A stretch of 28,373 bases of DNA from an uncultured Bacilli bacterium (GCA_910584085.1 CAJTZY010000018.1:1-28373); one strand, 5' to 3'. Positions 8,558-17,123 are shown, numbered from the stretch's first letter. Program-made: numbers and translations. The notes: a model not told the origin generated them from the sequence alone.

Positions 8558-10549
8558 ATGGACAAAAAAGTTATTAAAAGAAGTTTATTTTCATATATAT
8601 TTTTATTTGCAGTTATAATAGGAATATTTATATTCGTTAATATGTTAAATACTAAAGTTAATAATTTAACATATAGTGAATTTTTAAGTGAGTTACAGGA
8701 TAATAAAGTAACAGAACTTAGTATAACGCCAAATAAGAGTCAGGGTATTTACTCACTAAAAGGAAAACTTAAAGATTATAAGGAAAATGAATCATTTTCA
8801 TCATCTGCAACTTTAAGTGAAGAAACATTAAAACAAATAGGCGAATATACTACAGATGATATAGAAATTAAAATTTCTAAAGATCCAGAATCTAGTTGGA
8901 TTTTAGTATTTTTAGTAAATATACTTCCAATAGTATTATTACTAGGTGTTGGATATTTCTTTATATCTAAACAAATGGGTAGTGCTAATAAGTCTATGGA
9001 CTTTGGTAGAAGTAGGGCTAGGCTTACAAATGATAAAGATAAGGTTAAATTTGATAAAGTAGCTGGTTTAACTGAAGAAAAGGAAGAGGTTCAAGAACTT
9101 ATTGACTTCTTAAAAGAACCTAGTAAGTTTAAAAAGATGGGTGCTAGAATACCTAAGGGTGTTTTACTAGTTGGCCCTCCGGGAACAGGTAAAACGTTAC
9201 TTGCTAAGGCAGTTGCAGGGGAAGCAAATGTTCCATTTTATTTTATAAGTGGTTCTGACTTTGTTGAACTTTTTGTAGGTGTTGGTGCAAGTCGTGTAAG
9301 AGATATGTTTAAACAGGCAAAGCAAAGCGCACCTTGTCTAATATTTATTGACGAAATTGATGCAGTAGGGCGTCAAAGAGGTACAGGTCTTGGTGGAGGA
9401 CATGATGAAAGAGAACAAACTTTAAATCAGTTACTTACTGAGATGGATGGTTTTGGAGCTAATGAAGGAATAATTGTAATTGCTGCAACTAATAGACCTG
9501 ATGTACTAGATCCAGCTCTTTTAAGACCAGGAAGATTTGATAGACAAATTACTGTTAATTTACCTGATGTAAAGGGAAGAGAAGAAATATTAAAAGTACA
9601 TGCAATTGGAAAAACATTTGCTAAAAATGTAAAACTTGAAAATATTGCTAAACGTACTGTAGGATTTAGTGGAGCAGATTTAGAGAATTTACTTAATGAG
9701 GCAGCACTTCTAACAGTAAGAAGAAATAAAAAAGCTATAACTATGTCAGAAATTGATGAGGCTCATGACCGTGTATTAATGGGGCCTGCTAAGGTTACTA
9801 AGAAATATACAGAAAAAGAGAAGAGATTAGTTGCTTATCATGAAGCTGGCCATGCTGTAGTTGGTATTAAGTTAGAAGGAGCAAATGAAGTTCAAAAAAT
9901 AACTATAATTCCTCGTGGGCAAGCAGGTGGATATAATTTAATGTTACCAAGGGAAGAAACTTTCTTATCTACTAAAAAAGAATTAATAGAAACAATAAGT
10001 GGATTACTTGGAGGACGTGTTGCTGAGGAAATAGTATTTAACGAAGTAACAACAGGCGCACATAACGATTTTGAAAAAGCTACTAAAATAGCTCGTTCTA
10101 TGGTTACTGAATACGGTATGAGTGATTTAGGCCCAATTCAATTTGAACATCAAGAATCAAGTGTATTCTTAGGTAGAGATTATAATAAGAGTCGTAATTT
10201 TTCAAGTCAGGTAGCATTTGAAATAGATCAAGAGCAAAGAAAAATTATAAATGAATGTTATGATAGAACTAAAAAAATAATTAAAGAAAATAGAGATTTA
10301 CTTGATTTAATCGCTAATACTTTACTTGAATATGAGACAATAACTAAAGAACAAATTGATTATTTAGTTAAACATGGATGTATGCCAGATGAAGACGGTG
10401 AAGTAGATTTAAGTAATTATAAAGAAGCAACTTTAAGTGACTTAACTGTTGAAGAGTTAAGAGATTTAGCTAAAGACAAAGGAATTAAAGGAACTAGTAA
10501 GATGACTAAATCAGAACTTTTAGAAAAGCTAGAAGAAGATAGTGAATAA
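8558..10549 (+). CDS. ftsH: ATP-dependent zinc metalloprotease FtsH with an extra C-terminal Rho_N/SAP-like module
   Basis: FtsH is a membrane-bound hexameric AAA+ protease for quality control of membrane and regulatory proteins. Two membrane helices are visible (about residues 10-28 and 112-135), flanking an extracytoplasmic domain. The AAA module has GPPGTGKT at 206-213, Walker B LIFIDEIDAVG and the second region of homology (AATNRPDVLDPALLRPGRFD). The zinc site is HEAGH (H428, E429, H432) plus Asp504 in HNDFEKAT. The family part ends near YLVKHG. An acidic linker then leads to residues ~628-660, DLTVEELRDLAKDKGIKG and then SKMTKSELLEKL, which resemble a Rho N-terminal/SAP helix-extended-helix fold not usual in FtsH. 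AAAGGAGG gives a clear ATG. It is the second gene of the tilS operon. Confidence 0.96.
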   Translation: MDKKVIKRSLFSYIFLFAVIIGIFIFVNMLNTKVNNLTYSEFLSELQDNKVTELSITPNKSQGIYSLKGKLKDYKENESFSSSATLSEETLKQIGEYTTDDIEIKISKDPESSWILVFLVNILPIVLLLGVGYFFISKQMGSANKSMDFGRSRARLTNDKDKVKFDKVAGLTEEKEEVQELIDFLKEPSKFKKMGARIPKGVLLVGPPGTGKTLLAKAVAGEANVPFYFISGSDFVELFVGVGASRVRDMFKQAKQSAPCLIFIDEIDAVGRQRGTGLGGGHDEREQTLNQLLTEMDGFGANEGIIVIAATNRPDVLDPALLRPGRFDRQITVNLPDVKGREEILKVHAIGKTFAKNVKLENIAKRTVGFSGADLENLLNEAALLTVRRNKKAITMSEIDEAHDRVLMGPAKVTKKYTEKEKRLVAYHEAGHAVVGIKLEGANEVQKITIIPRGQAGGYNLMLPREETFLSTKKELIETISGLLGGRVAEEIVFNEVTTGAHNDFEKATKIARSMVTEYGMSDLGPIQFEHQESSVFLGRDYNKSRNFSSQVAFEIDQEQRKIINECYDRTKKIIKENRDLLDLIANTLLEYETITKEQIDYLVKHGCMPDEDGEVDLSNYKEATLSDLTVEELRDLAKDKGIKGTSKMTKSELLEKLEEDSE

Positions 10550-10563
10550 TTATCTTCTTTTAT
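10533..10563 (+). terminator. Intrinsic terminator overlapping the ftsH stop codon
   Basis: The arms AAGAAGATA (10533-10541) and TATCTTCTT (10551-10559) pair over nine bases, followed by a short T-rich tail. The ftsH stop (10547-10549) lies in the loop, so the last codons also form the terminator. Confidence 0.6.
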
Positions 10564-10721
10564 TGTATAAAATTTAATTTTTAATTTCTGATATAATTTA
10601 AATATGCAATATAATAGGTTGTAAGGCAATTATGAAAACTAGAATAGTAGATGAACAATTTGAAATAGCTATTTTTATAATCAATTTTTTCTAAAAGTTT
10701 TAACCGATTATAATACTCTTA

Positions 10722-10750
10722 TTGTAAATTTTAAAAAAGTATGTTAAAAT
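10722..10750 (+). promoter_or_regulatory. Extended -10 promoter of the 517-residue unknown gene
   Basis: TTGTAA at 10722-10727, a 17-base spacer, and TAAAAT at 10745-10750 preceded by TG (10742-10743). It lies 34 bases before the start codon. The remainder of the 10564-10721 gap shows no gene I can support. Confidence 0.6.
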
Positions 10751-10784
10751 GTCTATAGGGTAAAAAAGAATAAAGAGGTGTATT

Positions 10785-12338
10785 ATGGAAAAAATGGATA
10801 AATCAGAAACATTGTATAATAGTGATGACCTTTTCAATGAATATTTTGAAAATATGGATTTAGATTCAGATATGGCATCTCTTTATGAACTTATGGGTGA
10901 TCAAAGATTAAAAGATGAGTATGAGAAAAGAAGTAAATTAAATAAGCTTAGAACAGAAAATCATAAGAGATACCATAATATTAAGATATCTAAATTACGA
11001 GATATAACTTATGATTTCGATAATATAATAAGAGATACTTTGACTTTGTATAATGTTATTGACTCAAAAAGATTGTTAGTTCAAACAGAGGAAAAAGCGC
11101 AAAATACTAAGTCTATACTTAATAAAATTTATAGAAATTTAAATAGATTAGATAAAATTGTTAGATCTACATTAAAAGAACTAGTTTCTAAAAATGATGA
11201 AAGACAATCAAAATTTAGTTTAGAATATTTTAATGATTTTGATTTAGATGAAAATTCTAGAAAGAATTTGATAAGTAAGTATAATAAATTATTATTATTA
11301 GATCCAGTTGTGGTTGGAGATGCTTATAGTATTTTAGAAACACAAATTATTAGAAATAAATATATTAATGATATATTAGAAATACTTAAAGTAGATGATA
11401 GTGGTATTTATTTACTTGAAAAAGATGATGATTTAAAGGAAATAAACGAGAAGATAAATTTACAAATAGGTAAGTTTAGAAGTAAAATAAACTATTTAGA
11501 TGATTTAATACCCACTAATAGTAAATATATAGAAAATTTTAACAGTTTTAAAGGATTTTTTAATAAGTTAATTGCCTATGATGATAGTAATTATAATAGT
11601 GCGAAGGATACATATGAAATATTATATGATGAGTCTAAAATAGATGCATCAATTGATAAATATGAGGCTTTATTTATTGAGGAAATAGATAAAACTAGAA
11701 AAGAACAAAAATTTGTTTATGAAAAGTTTGGAATAAAAAATTTAAGAAAATCTTTGGATTATATTAGTTCTAATTATATGGATATATTAGATAAAGAAAG
11801 TAAAAAAGTAATAGAGTATATTTATAGCAAATTAAATTCTGGCAAATATGATTTAAAGCAGGTGGGGCAAGCTTTAAGTTTAATAGTTAAGGATATATGG
11901 AAAAATACAATAACTAATGTTTATTCATATAATCCTAGTGATGATTATTATTTTCTTTGTTCAAATAGAGAATTTATAGATGAGAAACATCAAACAATAT
12001 TAATTACTAAAAGTGAAATAAATAAGGTGGATAATTATGCTGATTATCAAATAGGATTTATATGTAGTTATAATGATAATATATTATATGTAACTGAGAA
12101 TGAAGATATAATGACTGTAGATTATGATGATTTATCTAATTTAAAAACTCCAGTACAAATTGAGCAAGAATTTATAAATTTCAGAATTTGTAATAGAATA
12201 GCATTAAATGGATATCAAACAAAATTTGATGCAGTATATATTATAGATGATGGAAATAAAGAATTATATGATAAAGCTATTAAGCTTGCTAATACATATA
12301 ATTTACCACTTATAAAAATAAAGAAAGATAAAAAATAG
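10785..12338 (+). CDS. Unknown 517-residue cytosolic, mostly helical protein
   Basis: I do not recognise this protein. It has no signal peptide or membrane helix. The N-terminal ~30 residues are acidic (SDDLFNEYFENMDLDSDM), and residues ~45-300 are rich in Lys, Glu, Asp, Asn and Leu with a helical, partly coiled-coil pattern (KINLQIGKFRSKINYLDD). A more compact C-terminal region (~375-517) has beta-like stretches: YYFLCSNREFIDEKHQTI, QIGFICSYNDNILYVTE and FDAVYIIDDGN. The last part (YDKAIKLANTYNLPLIKI) could be an alpha/beta unit. No catalytic motif stands out. It has its own promoter, an AGAGGTG ribosome site and its own terminator, so it is a single-gene unit. The long open frame and matching AT-rich codon use argue that it is a real core-region gene. 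Confidence 0.75.
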   Translation: MEKMDKSETLYNSDDLFNEYFENMDLDSDMASLYELMGDQRLKDEYEKRSKLNKLRTENHKRYHNIKISKLRDITYDFDNIIRDTLTLYNVIDSKRLLVQTEEKAQNTKSILNKIYRNLNRLDKIVRSTLKELVSKNDERQSKFSLEYFNDFDLDENSRKNLISKYNKLLLLDPVVVGDAYSILETQIIRNKYINDILEILKVDDSGIYLLEKDDDLKEINEKINLQIGKFRSKINYLDDLIPTNSKYIENFNSFKGFFNKLIAYDDSNYNSAKDTYEILYDESKIDASIDKYEALFIEEIDKTRKEQKFVYEKFGIKNLRKSLDYISSNYMDILDKESKKVIEYIYSKLNSGKYDLKQVGQALSLIVKDIWKNTITNVYSYNPSDDYYFLCSNREFIDEKHQTILITKSEINKVDNYADYQIGFICSYNDNILYVTENEDIMTVDYDDLSNLKTPVQIEQEFINFRICNRIALNGYQTKFDAVYIIDDGNKELYDKAIKLANTYNLPLIKIKKDKK

Positions 12339-12345
12339 TATAATA

Positions 12346-12369
12346 AAAACTGATTTAATCAGTTTTTTT
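12346..12369. terminator. Bidirectional terminator between convergent genes
   Basis: AAAACTGA and TCAGTTTT arms (12346-12353 and 12359-12366) have a T-run to the right and an A-run to the left, so the hairpin works on both strands. The stop codon of the leftward FemAB gene (12355-12357) lies inside it. Confidence 0.8.
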
Positions 12370-13572
12370 GTTATTTGATTTTCTTTTAATTAGTTTATAT
12401 GTTTTTATTAGTATTGGATATAGTAATTTTACTGGATAATATATACCTGAAATAGGTAAATCGTATTCTCCTGCAAATTCCATAATTCTACCATTAAATC
12501 TTTGTTTAAATGTAGTTAAATGATCTTTTAGATTTCCATCCACACCACCTAAATTACAATATTCGCAATTATTCTCAATGGAAAATTTAATAATTTCAAA
12601 TACTAATCCAACAGAGGCATGTAAATTAGTTAATTCTAAACTATTTCCTGCATATAAATACTCACTAGTTCTAATACCTTTTTTATTTTTAGGAAGTAAA
12701 ATAAGTGCGGTTGAAATAATCATAAATTTTCCATTTTTATCTATTAATTCTTTAACTTTGGTAATTTCTTCACCATTAGTTTCAGAGAGATTTAAAAATT
12801 CTAAGTATTTATTTAAGTCAATTTTTCCAAAAACTAAATAAGCACGATTCTTAAAATTTTTCATTATCTTTAAAAAATATTCTTTGTTTCTTAAATTTAT
12901 ATTTTGTTTTTTCTCTGTTTCCTTTAGTAGTTTAACAAAGTCATCAAGTTTATTTATATCATCAGTTATTTCAAAACTAATACCTCTTTTTTCATGGTAA
13001 TTGCCTATATACGATTTAATTCTTCCATATGTTTTTAAAACCTCATTGCTAGTTAAAATTTTAGAATTTGAGTCACATATAGGAGCAAATATATTATATT
13101 GTGGTTGGAAGCTCTTAGTCATCTCTTTATTAATACCTAAATTTTTATATCCAAGTTTAATAAGATTTTTATTTTTAATTTCATAGTCTTTTGAATAATT
13201 GTGTTCGACTTCAACATTTTTAAAACTATTATCGCTTATACAAAAATTAGGATCTATTTTTACAACGTAAGCTTTATTTTGTTTTGCTAATTTTTTTATA
13301 TTCATAGTCATTTCTTTTAAATCCTCAAAGTTAGTAAAATCAATTAAATATCCTCTAGGAATATAAAATAATTTAATATTTTTAAACATTCTTTTTATTA
13401 ATACCAAACATACACCTACTAATTTTTTATCTTTATAAAGACCACAATGAATGTGACCCCAATTGTCCTTAATATTTGCCCAGTTATATTCTTGCATAAA
13501 ACTTGCCATAGGGTAATTTTCTATGAACTTGTCGTATTCAGTTTTTTCGAGTTTACTAGTAAAAGTATACAT
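12355..13572 (-). CDS. Second FemAB-family peptidoglycan aminoacyltransferase (short-insert form)
   Basis: This 405-residue paralogue of the protein at 5323 shares the FemAB landmarks: FMQEYNWANIKDNWGH near the start, FYIPRGYLIDFTNF, a region around SYIGNYHEKRG, and a C-terminal acceptor domain with YLYAGNSLELTNLHASVG then YCNLGGVDGNL and FKQRFNGRIMEFAGEYDL. The coiled-coil arm is reduced to a short helical insert (KYLEFLNLSETNGEEITKV), unlike the long arm of the first copy. Two copies are consistent with sequential addition of a two-step or longer bridge, as with FemX/FemA/FemB, but order and amino acids cannot be read. It is transcribed leftward from its own promoter and converges on the unknown gene. 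The start codon has only a weak GAAAGTGAT ribosome site. Confidence 0.82.
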   Translation of the reverse strand: MYTFTSKLEKTEYDKFIENYPMASFMQEYNWANIKDNWGHIHCGLYKDKKLVGVCLVLIKRMFKNIKLFYIPRGYLIDFTNFEDLKEMTMNIKKLAKQNKAYVVKIDPNFCISDNSFKNVEVEHNYSKDYEIKNKNLIKLGYKNLGINKEMTKSFQPQYNIFAPICDSNSKILTSNEVLKTYGRIKSYIGNYHEKRGISFEITDDINKLDDFVKLLKETEKKQNINLRNKEYFLKIMKNFKNRAYLVFGKIDLNKYLEFLNLSETNGEEITKVKELIDKNGKFMIISTALILLPKNKKGIRTSEYLYAGNSLELTNLHASVGLVFEIIKFSIENNCEYCNLGGVDGNLKDHLTTFKQRFNGRIMEFAGEYDLPISGIYYPVKLLYPILIKTYKLIKRKSNNKKTD

Positions 13573-13595
13573 ATTATCACTTTCTTTCTTTAATT

Positions 13596-13624
13596 ATTAT
13601 ACCTTAAAGAGTCTATTTTTACAA
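13596..13624 (-). promoter_or_regulatory. Promoter of the leftward FemAB gene
   Basis: Read on the minus strand: TTGTAA (13624-13619), a 17-base spacer, and a perfect TATAAT (13601-13596), 23 bases before the start codon. It is back to back with the promoter at 13640. Confidence 0.7.
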
Positions 13625-13639
13625 CATAGTATATATTGC

Positions 13640-13668
13640 TTGTTAAAAAATTCAAAAAATAGTATAAT
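13640..13668 (+). promoter_or_regulatory. Promoter of the flippase-rpiB-spoIID gene run
   Basis: TTGTTA (13640-13645), a 17-base spacer and TATAAT (13663-13668), 22 bases before the ATG. Its -35 is only 15 bases from the divergent -35 at 13619-13624, so the two polymerases may compete. Confidence 0.7.
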
Positions 13669-13690
13669 AAATTAAGATAAGAGGTGGCAC

Positions 13691-15322
13691 ATGAAAAAAA
13701 TGAAAAAAAATTCATTTATAGAAGGAGCTATAATAGCAACTGTAGGTATTATTATTGTTAAAGTAATTGGTTTACTTTATGTAATTCCATTTAATGCACT
13801 TATTGGCGAGCAAGGTGGGGCTTTATATGGATATGCATATAATATTTATCAATTGTTTTTATCAATTTCAAGTGCAGGATTTCCGTTTGCTATAAGTAAA
13901 TTAACTAGTGAATATAAAGCTCTTGGAAATAATGAAGCAGTAAGACAAACATATAATGTATCTAAAAACATAATTTTAATTATTTCTATAATTATATTTG
14001 TACTTTTATTTACACTCGCACCTCAAATTGGAAAATTAATAATAGGTTCTAAGACAGGTGGAAATACATATTCTGATATTGCATTTGTAATAAGAATGGT
14101 ATCATTTGCAATTTTGGTAATTCCATTTTTAAGCGTCACAAAGGGTTTTTTGCAAGGACATAAATATATAGGACCTACTAGTATAAGTCAGATAATAGAA
14201 CAAATAGTTAGAGTAGCTGTTATATTAGCAGGTACGTATTTAGCCCTTAAAGTTTTTAAAACAAATATGAAAACAGCAGTGGGTATAGCAGTTAGTGGAG
14301 CATTTTTTGGAGGCTTAATTGCTTATATTTATCTTAGAATAAAAATTAAAAAATCTAAATTACTTGTTAAAACAGAGTCAAAAGAAGGATCAATTGATAA
14401 AAAAGAAATAATAAAGAAAATATTAAAATATTCAATTCCTTTTATAATTATAAGTTTAATATATAACTTATATGTAACAATAGATATGATACTTGTTTCA
14501 AGGACTATGGGCGATATACTTAAAATGCCTTCAGCTACTGTTGAATCAGTAGTTAGTGTATTTACCACTTGGGGAATTAAGTTAAATAATATAATACTTG
14601 CAGTTATAACGGGGCTCACAACTAGTTTAATACCTAACATAGTAAGTAGTTTTACTAAAGGTGATAAAAAAGATGTCGATAATAAATTTAATAAAGCGCT
14701 TCAATGTGTATTATTTGTTTTAGTTCCTTCAACTCTTTTCTTATCATTTCTAGCAGAACCTGTTTGGAAATTATTTTATGGTGCAAGTTACTATGGACCT
14801 GAGGTTTATAAAGTATTTGTCTTTTCTGCACTTTTTGGTGGCTTGTATTCAATAGTAGTTAATACACTTCAAGGTATTAATAAATATAAGTTAGTAATTA
14901 TAACAGTTTTTATAGGACTTATAATTAATACAGTTTTAGATGTGCCAATGATGATTTTAGTTCATAATTTAGGATATGAAGCAAGTCATGGAGCAATATA
15001 TGCATCTTTAATTGGTTATGGAACGTCTGCTATAATTGCTTTAGTAGTATTAAGCAAGAAATATGGTTTTAGTTTTAAAGATACATCAAAAAGATTACCT
15101 AGTTATGTAATATCTTGGCTAATATTCGAAGTAACTATAATATTACTCAAATTTGTTATACCAACAACGCTCGGTGGAAGACTAGTACAAATACCAACTC
15201 TTCTAGCGTTTGGATTAATTAGTTTTGGTATTTATATAGCTATAAATTATTTTAATGGTAATCTAAAAAATTTAATTGATATTAAAAAAAGGAGAAAAAA
15301 TGAAAATAGGAATAGCAAATGA
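13691..15322 (+). CDS. SpoVB/MurJ-family polysaccharide or lipid II flippase
   Basis: The 543-residue protein is almost entirely membrane helices (about 14) in the MVF/MurJ-SpoVB branch of the MOP exporter superfamily. Family signs are the N-terminal SFIEGAIIATVGIIIVKVIG, then GEQGGALYGYAYNIYQLFLS and ISSAGFPFAISKLTSEY, and the mid-protein IPFIIISLIYNLYVTIDMI and LNNIILAVITGLTTSLIPNI. Members move lipid-linked wall precursors across the membrane; in sporulating Bacilli paralogues serve vegetative wall (YtgP) or spore cortex (SpoVB). The sequence alone does not separate these. The placement upstream of spoIID is suggestive, but the promoter looks vegetative. GAGGTGG precedes the ATG. The 3' end overlaps the start of the rpiB-like gene by 23 bases. 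Confidence 0.85.
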   Translation: MKKMKKNSFIEGAIIATVGIIIVKVIGLLYVIPFNALIGEQGGALYGYAYNIYQLFLSISSAGFPFAISKLTSEYKALGNNEAVRQTYNVSKNIILIISIIIFVLLFTLAPQIGKLIIGSKTGGNTYSDIAFVIRMVSFAILVIPFLSVTKGFLQGHKYIGPTSISQIIEQIVRVAVILAGTYLALKVFKTNMKTAVGIAVSGAFFGGLIAYIYLRIKIKKSKLLVKTESKEGSIDKKEIIKKILKYSIPFIIISLIYNLYVTIDMILVSRTMGDILKMPSATVESVVSVFTTWGIKLNNIILAVITGLTTSLIPNIVSSFTKGDKKDVDNKFNKALQCVLFVLVPSTLFLSFLAEPVWKLFYGASYYGPEVYKVFVFSALFGGLYSIVVNTLQGINKYKLVIITVFIGLIINTVLDVPMMILVHNLGYEASHGAIYASLIGYGTSAIIALVVLSKKYGFSFKDTSKRLPSYVISWLIFEVTIILLKFVIPTTLGGRLVQIPTLLAFGLISFGIYIAINYFNGNLKNLIDIKKRRKNENRNSK

Positions 15323-15743
15323 TCATAGAGGATATGAAGCAAAACAAAATTTGACAAAATATTTGTTAGATATGGGGTATACTGTAATAAATTATGGTAC
15401 TGATTCAACTGATAGAGTAGATTATACTAAGTATGGCTTTATTTTAGGCGAAAAGGTTGCTAGTCATGAAGTTGATTATGGAATAGCTATATGTGGTAGT
15501 GCGATTGGAATATCAATTGTCTGTAATAAGGTGAAGGGTGTTAGATGTGGTAAGATAAATAATGTAGAAGAAGCAATACATGGAAAAGAAAGAGATTTCA
15601 TAAATATTATAGCTATATCAGGGGAAGCACCTATAGAAGAAAATAAAAAAATAATAGAGGCATTTCTTAATTCCCATGAAAATATGATTGATCCAGTATA
15701 TAAAAAGAGAATAGATCAAATAGAGGAATACGAAAATGATTAA
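15300..15743 (+). CDS. RpiB/LacAB-family sugar-phosphate isomerase, divergent active site
   Basis: The family fold is clear: KIGIANDHRGYEAKQNL at the start, then YGTDSTDRVDYTKYG, YGIAICGSAIGISIVCNKV, and the final IDQIEEYE. Ribose-5-phosphate isomerase B interconverts ribose-5-P and ribulose-5-P. The catalytic cysteine is kept (C65), as are D8 and H9. However, the usual CGTGIG is CGSAIG, and the usual HND segment, which includes a family histidine, reads ERD (97-99). The substrate may therefore differ from ribose-5-phosphate. The start is set by AAAGGAGA just before 15300, inside the end of the flippase gene; a frame to 15276 exists but has no ribosome site. The length of 148 is normal. The 3' end overlaps the next gene by 8 bases. 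Confidence 0.85.
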   Translation: MKIGIANDHRGYEAKQNLTKYLLDMGYTVINYGTDSTDRVDYTKYGFILGEKVASHEVDYGIAICGSAIGISIVCNKVKGVRCGKINNVEEAIHGKERDFINIIAISGEAPIEENKKIIEAFLNSHENMIDPVYKKRIDQIEEYEND

Positions 15744-15930
15744 AACCGTTTTATATATAATTACTCTTATATTTACTATATGGGCAATGGAAGGGCTTGA
15801 TTTAAACAAAATATTTAAACAAAATAGAGTTTATCAAGCAAGAGCTATATATTTAATACTTGCTATGTGCATATCATATCTAGTAACAAATTTTATGTAT
15901 GATTTCTTTCTTAATTGTAAAATAATATAG
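15736..15930 (+). CDS. Small DUF1146 (YwzB-type) membrane protein
   Basis: This 64-residue protein has two membrane helices (about 4-18 and 38-58) separated by the family signature: AMEGLDLNKIFKQNR, then QARAIYLILAMCISYLVTNF. That pattern fits DUF1146, represented by B. subtilis YwzB. Function is unknown. In B. subtilis, ywzB lies near murAA and spoIID, so its position directly before spoIID agrees with known gene order. The ATG is preceded by GAGGAATACGAAA and overlaps the end of the rpiB-like gene, suggesting coupled translation. Confidence 0.8.
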   Translation: MIKTVLYIITLIFTIWAMEGLDLNKIFKQNRVYQARAIYLILAMCISYLVTNFMYDFFLNCKII

Positions 15931-15958
15931 TAGTATGTTTTATTCGGGAGATGATATC

Positions 15959-16882
15959 TTGATAAAAAAAATACTACTTTTTTCATGTTTAATAGTATTA
16001 ATTCCTTTTATAATAGTAACTATATTTATTAGAAATGATGAGATAACATTTAATTTTTCACAAAATAGTGTGGTTAGGGTATATAGGGAAGATACAAATG
16101 AGATAAATGAGGTTCCAATAGAAGAATATGTTGTTGGGGTACTTGCTGGAGAAATGCCTGTTGAATTTGAACTTGAGGCATTAAAGGCTCAAGCTGTTGC
16201 AGCAAGGTCTTATGTTATGATACAAATGGAGAGAAATATAAAAAAAGATTATGATGTAGTAGATACAGTAATGAATCAAGTATATTTGGATAAAGAACAT
16301 TTAATGTCTGTTTGGCAGGAATCTTATACAGATAACATTAATAAAATAAAAATGGCTGTCTTAACAACTAAAGGAGAATATATTTCATATGAAGGCAAAG
16401 TGGCAGAAGCACTATTCTTTTCGACCTCACCTGGTATGACTGAAAATAGTGAAGATGTATTTACGAATAAAGTAGCTTATTTAAGAAGCGTAGAAAGTCC
16501 ATGGGATAAGATATCTCCAGTATTTACAACTAGTACTACATTTACTTTAAAAGATTTTTATAGTAAATTGGGGCTTAGTTATAGCGATACAATAAACATT
16601 CAGATTACAAGTAAGACAAGTACAGGAAGAGTAAAAAAAATAAAGATAAATAATAAAGAACTAACAGGAAATTATGTATGTTCTAAGTTAGGGCTAAGAT
16701 CTACATTTTTTGAAATAATACAAGAAGGAACTAAAGTGGTAATAAAAAATAAGGGATTTGGACATGGTGTTGGAATGAGTCAGTATGGCGCACATGGAAT
16801 GGCTAAGGAAGGTTATAATTATCAAGAAATACTAAAACATTATTATACAGGTATTGAAATAAAAAATTTTAATATTGAATAG
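15959..16882 (+). CDS. spoIID: Stage II sporulation protein D (peptidoglycan lytic transglycosylase)
   Basis: SpoIID is part of the DMP engulfment machine; it trims peptidoglycan glycan strands so the mother-cell membrane can move round the forespore. One N-terminal membrane helix (about residues 3-21) is followed by VPIEEYVVGVLAGEMPVEF with the expected catalytic glutamate (E65), EALKAQAVAARSYVM, FFSTSPGMTENSEDVF, and the C-terminal GFGHGVGMSQYGAHGMAKEG. The length of 307 is typical. I chose TTG at 15959 because GGGAG lies 8 bases upstream and the product starts as MIKKILLFS; an ATG at 15935 in the same frame has no ribosome site. No clear terminator follows. Confidence 0.93.
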   Translation: MIKKILLFSCLIVLIPFIIVTIFIRNDEITFNFSQNSVVRVYREDTNEINEVPIEEYVVGVLAGEMPVEFELEALKAQAVAARSYVMIQMERNIKKDYDVVDTVMNQVYLDKEHLMSVWQESYTDNINKIKMAVLTTKGEYISYEGKVAEALFFSTSPGMTENSEDVFTNKVAYLRSVESPWDKISPVFTTSTTFTLKDFYSKLGLSYSDTINIQITSKTSTGRVKKIKINNKELTGNYVCSKLGLRSTFFEIIQEGTKVVIKNKGFGHGVGMSQYGAHGMAKEGYNYQEILKHYYTGIEIKNFNIE

Positions 16883-16898
16883 AATTTGTTAAGTTAAT

Positions 16899-16927
16899 TT
16901 GACAAATAGTATATGATATGTTATTAT
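16899..16927 (+). promoter_or_regulatory. Strong rightward promoter with no obvious gene
   Basis: A perfect TTGACA (16899-16904), a 17-base spacer and TATTAT (16922-16927). Downstream there is no protein gene for 500 bases, so it should make a non-coding or antisense RNA starting near 16934. Confidence 0.65.
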
Positions 16928-17054
16928 GTATGTAGTGAGAAAATTCTCATATAATAAAAGTGAGATACATTTGATTTTCCAGGTTAGATGTTTTCTCTTG
17001 AATTTTTGTTTTTTGAAAACACCAATCACACGATGATTGATGTTTTCGTTTAAG

Positions 17055-17123
17055 TTAATCCTTATTTCTAAGGATTAAGATAGTGTATAATACTATAGTT
17101 GCAAATATAACTACTAATTCCAA
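17055..17123 (-). CDS. Candidate 22-residue single-helix membrane peptide
   Basis: Read leftward from TTG at 17123, the frame gives ELVVIFATIVLYTILIL followed by RNKD: one membrane helix with a charged tail, the layout of type I toxin peptides. AGAAAGGA lies 9 bases upstream of the TTG. It overlaps the frame starting at 17157 in a different phase (+1). Removing one A from the AAA before GG near 17135 would join the strong start at 17157 to this helix as a 33-residue peptide. It may be a real peptide, the product of a frameshift, or chance. Confidence 0.3.
   Translation of the reverse strand: MELVVIFATIVLYTILILRNKD

Noticed and set aside
10632..10694. 20-codon ORF (MKTRIVDEQFEIAIF...) between ftsH and the unknown gene
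   Set aside because: The ribosome site is weak, no known peptide is recognised, and a frame of this length is expected by chance.
14329..14640. 103-codon minus-strand ORF inside the flippase gene
   Set aside because: The hydrophobic composition simply mirrors the membrane-helix codons of the real gene.
16988..17053. 21-codon rightward ORF (MFSLEFLFF...) within the spoIID-spoIIQ gap
   Set aside because: No good ribosome site; it overlaps the hairpin and is more likely part of a non-coding transcript.
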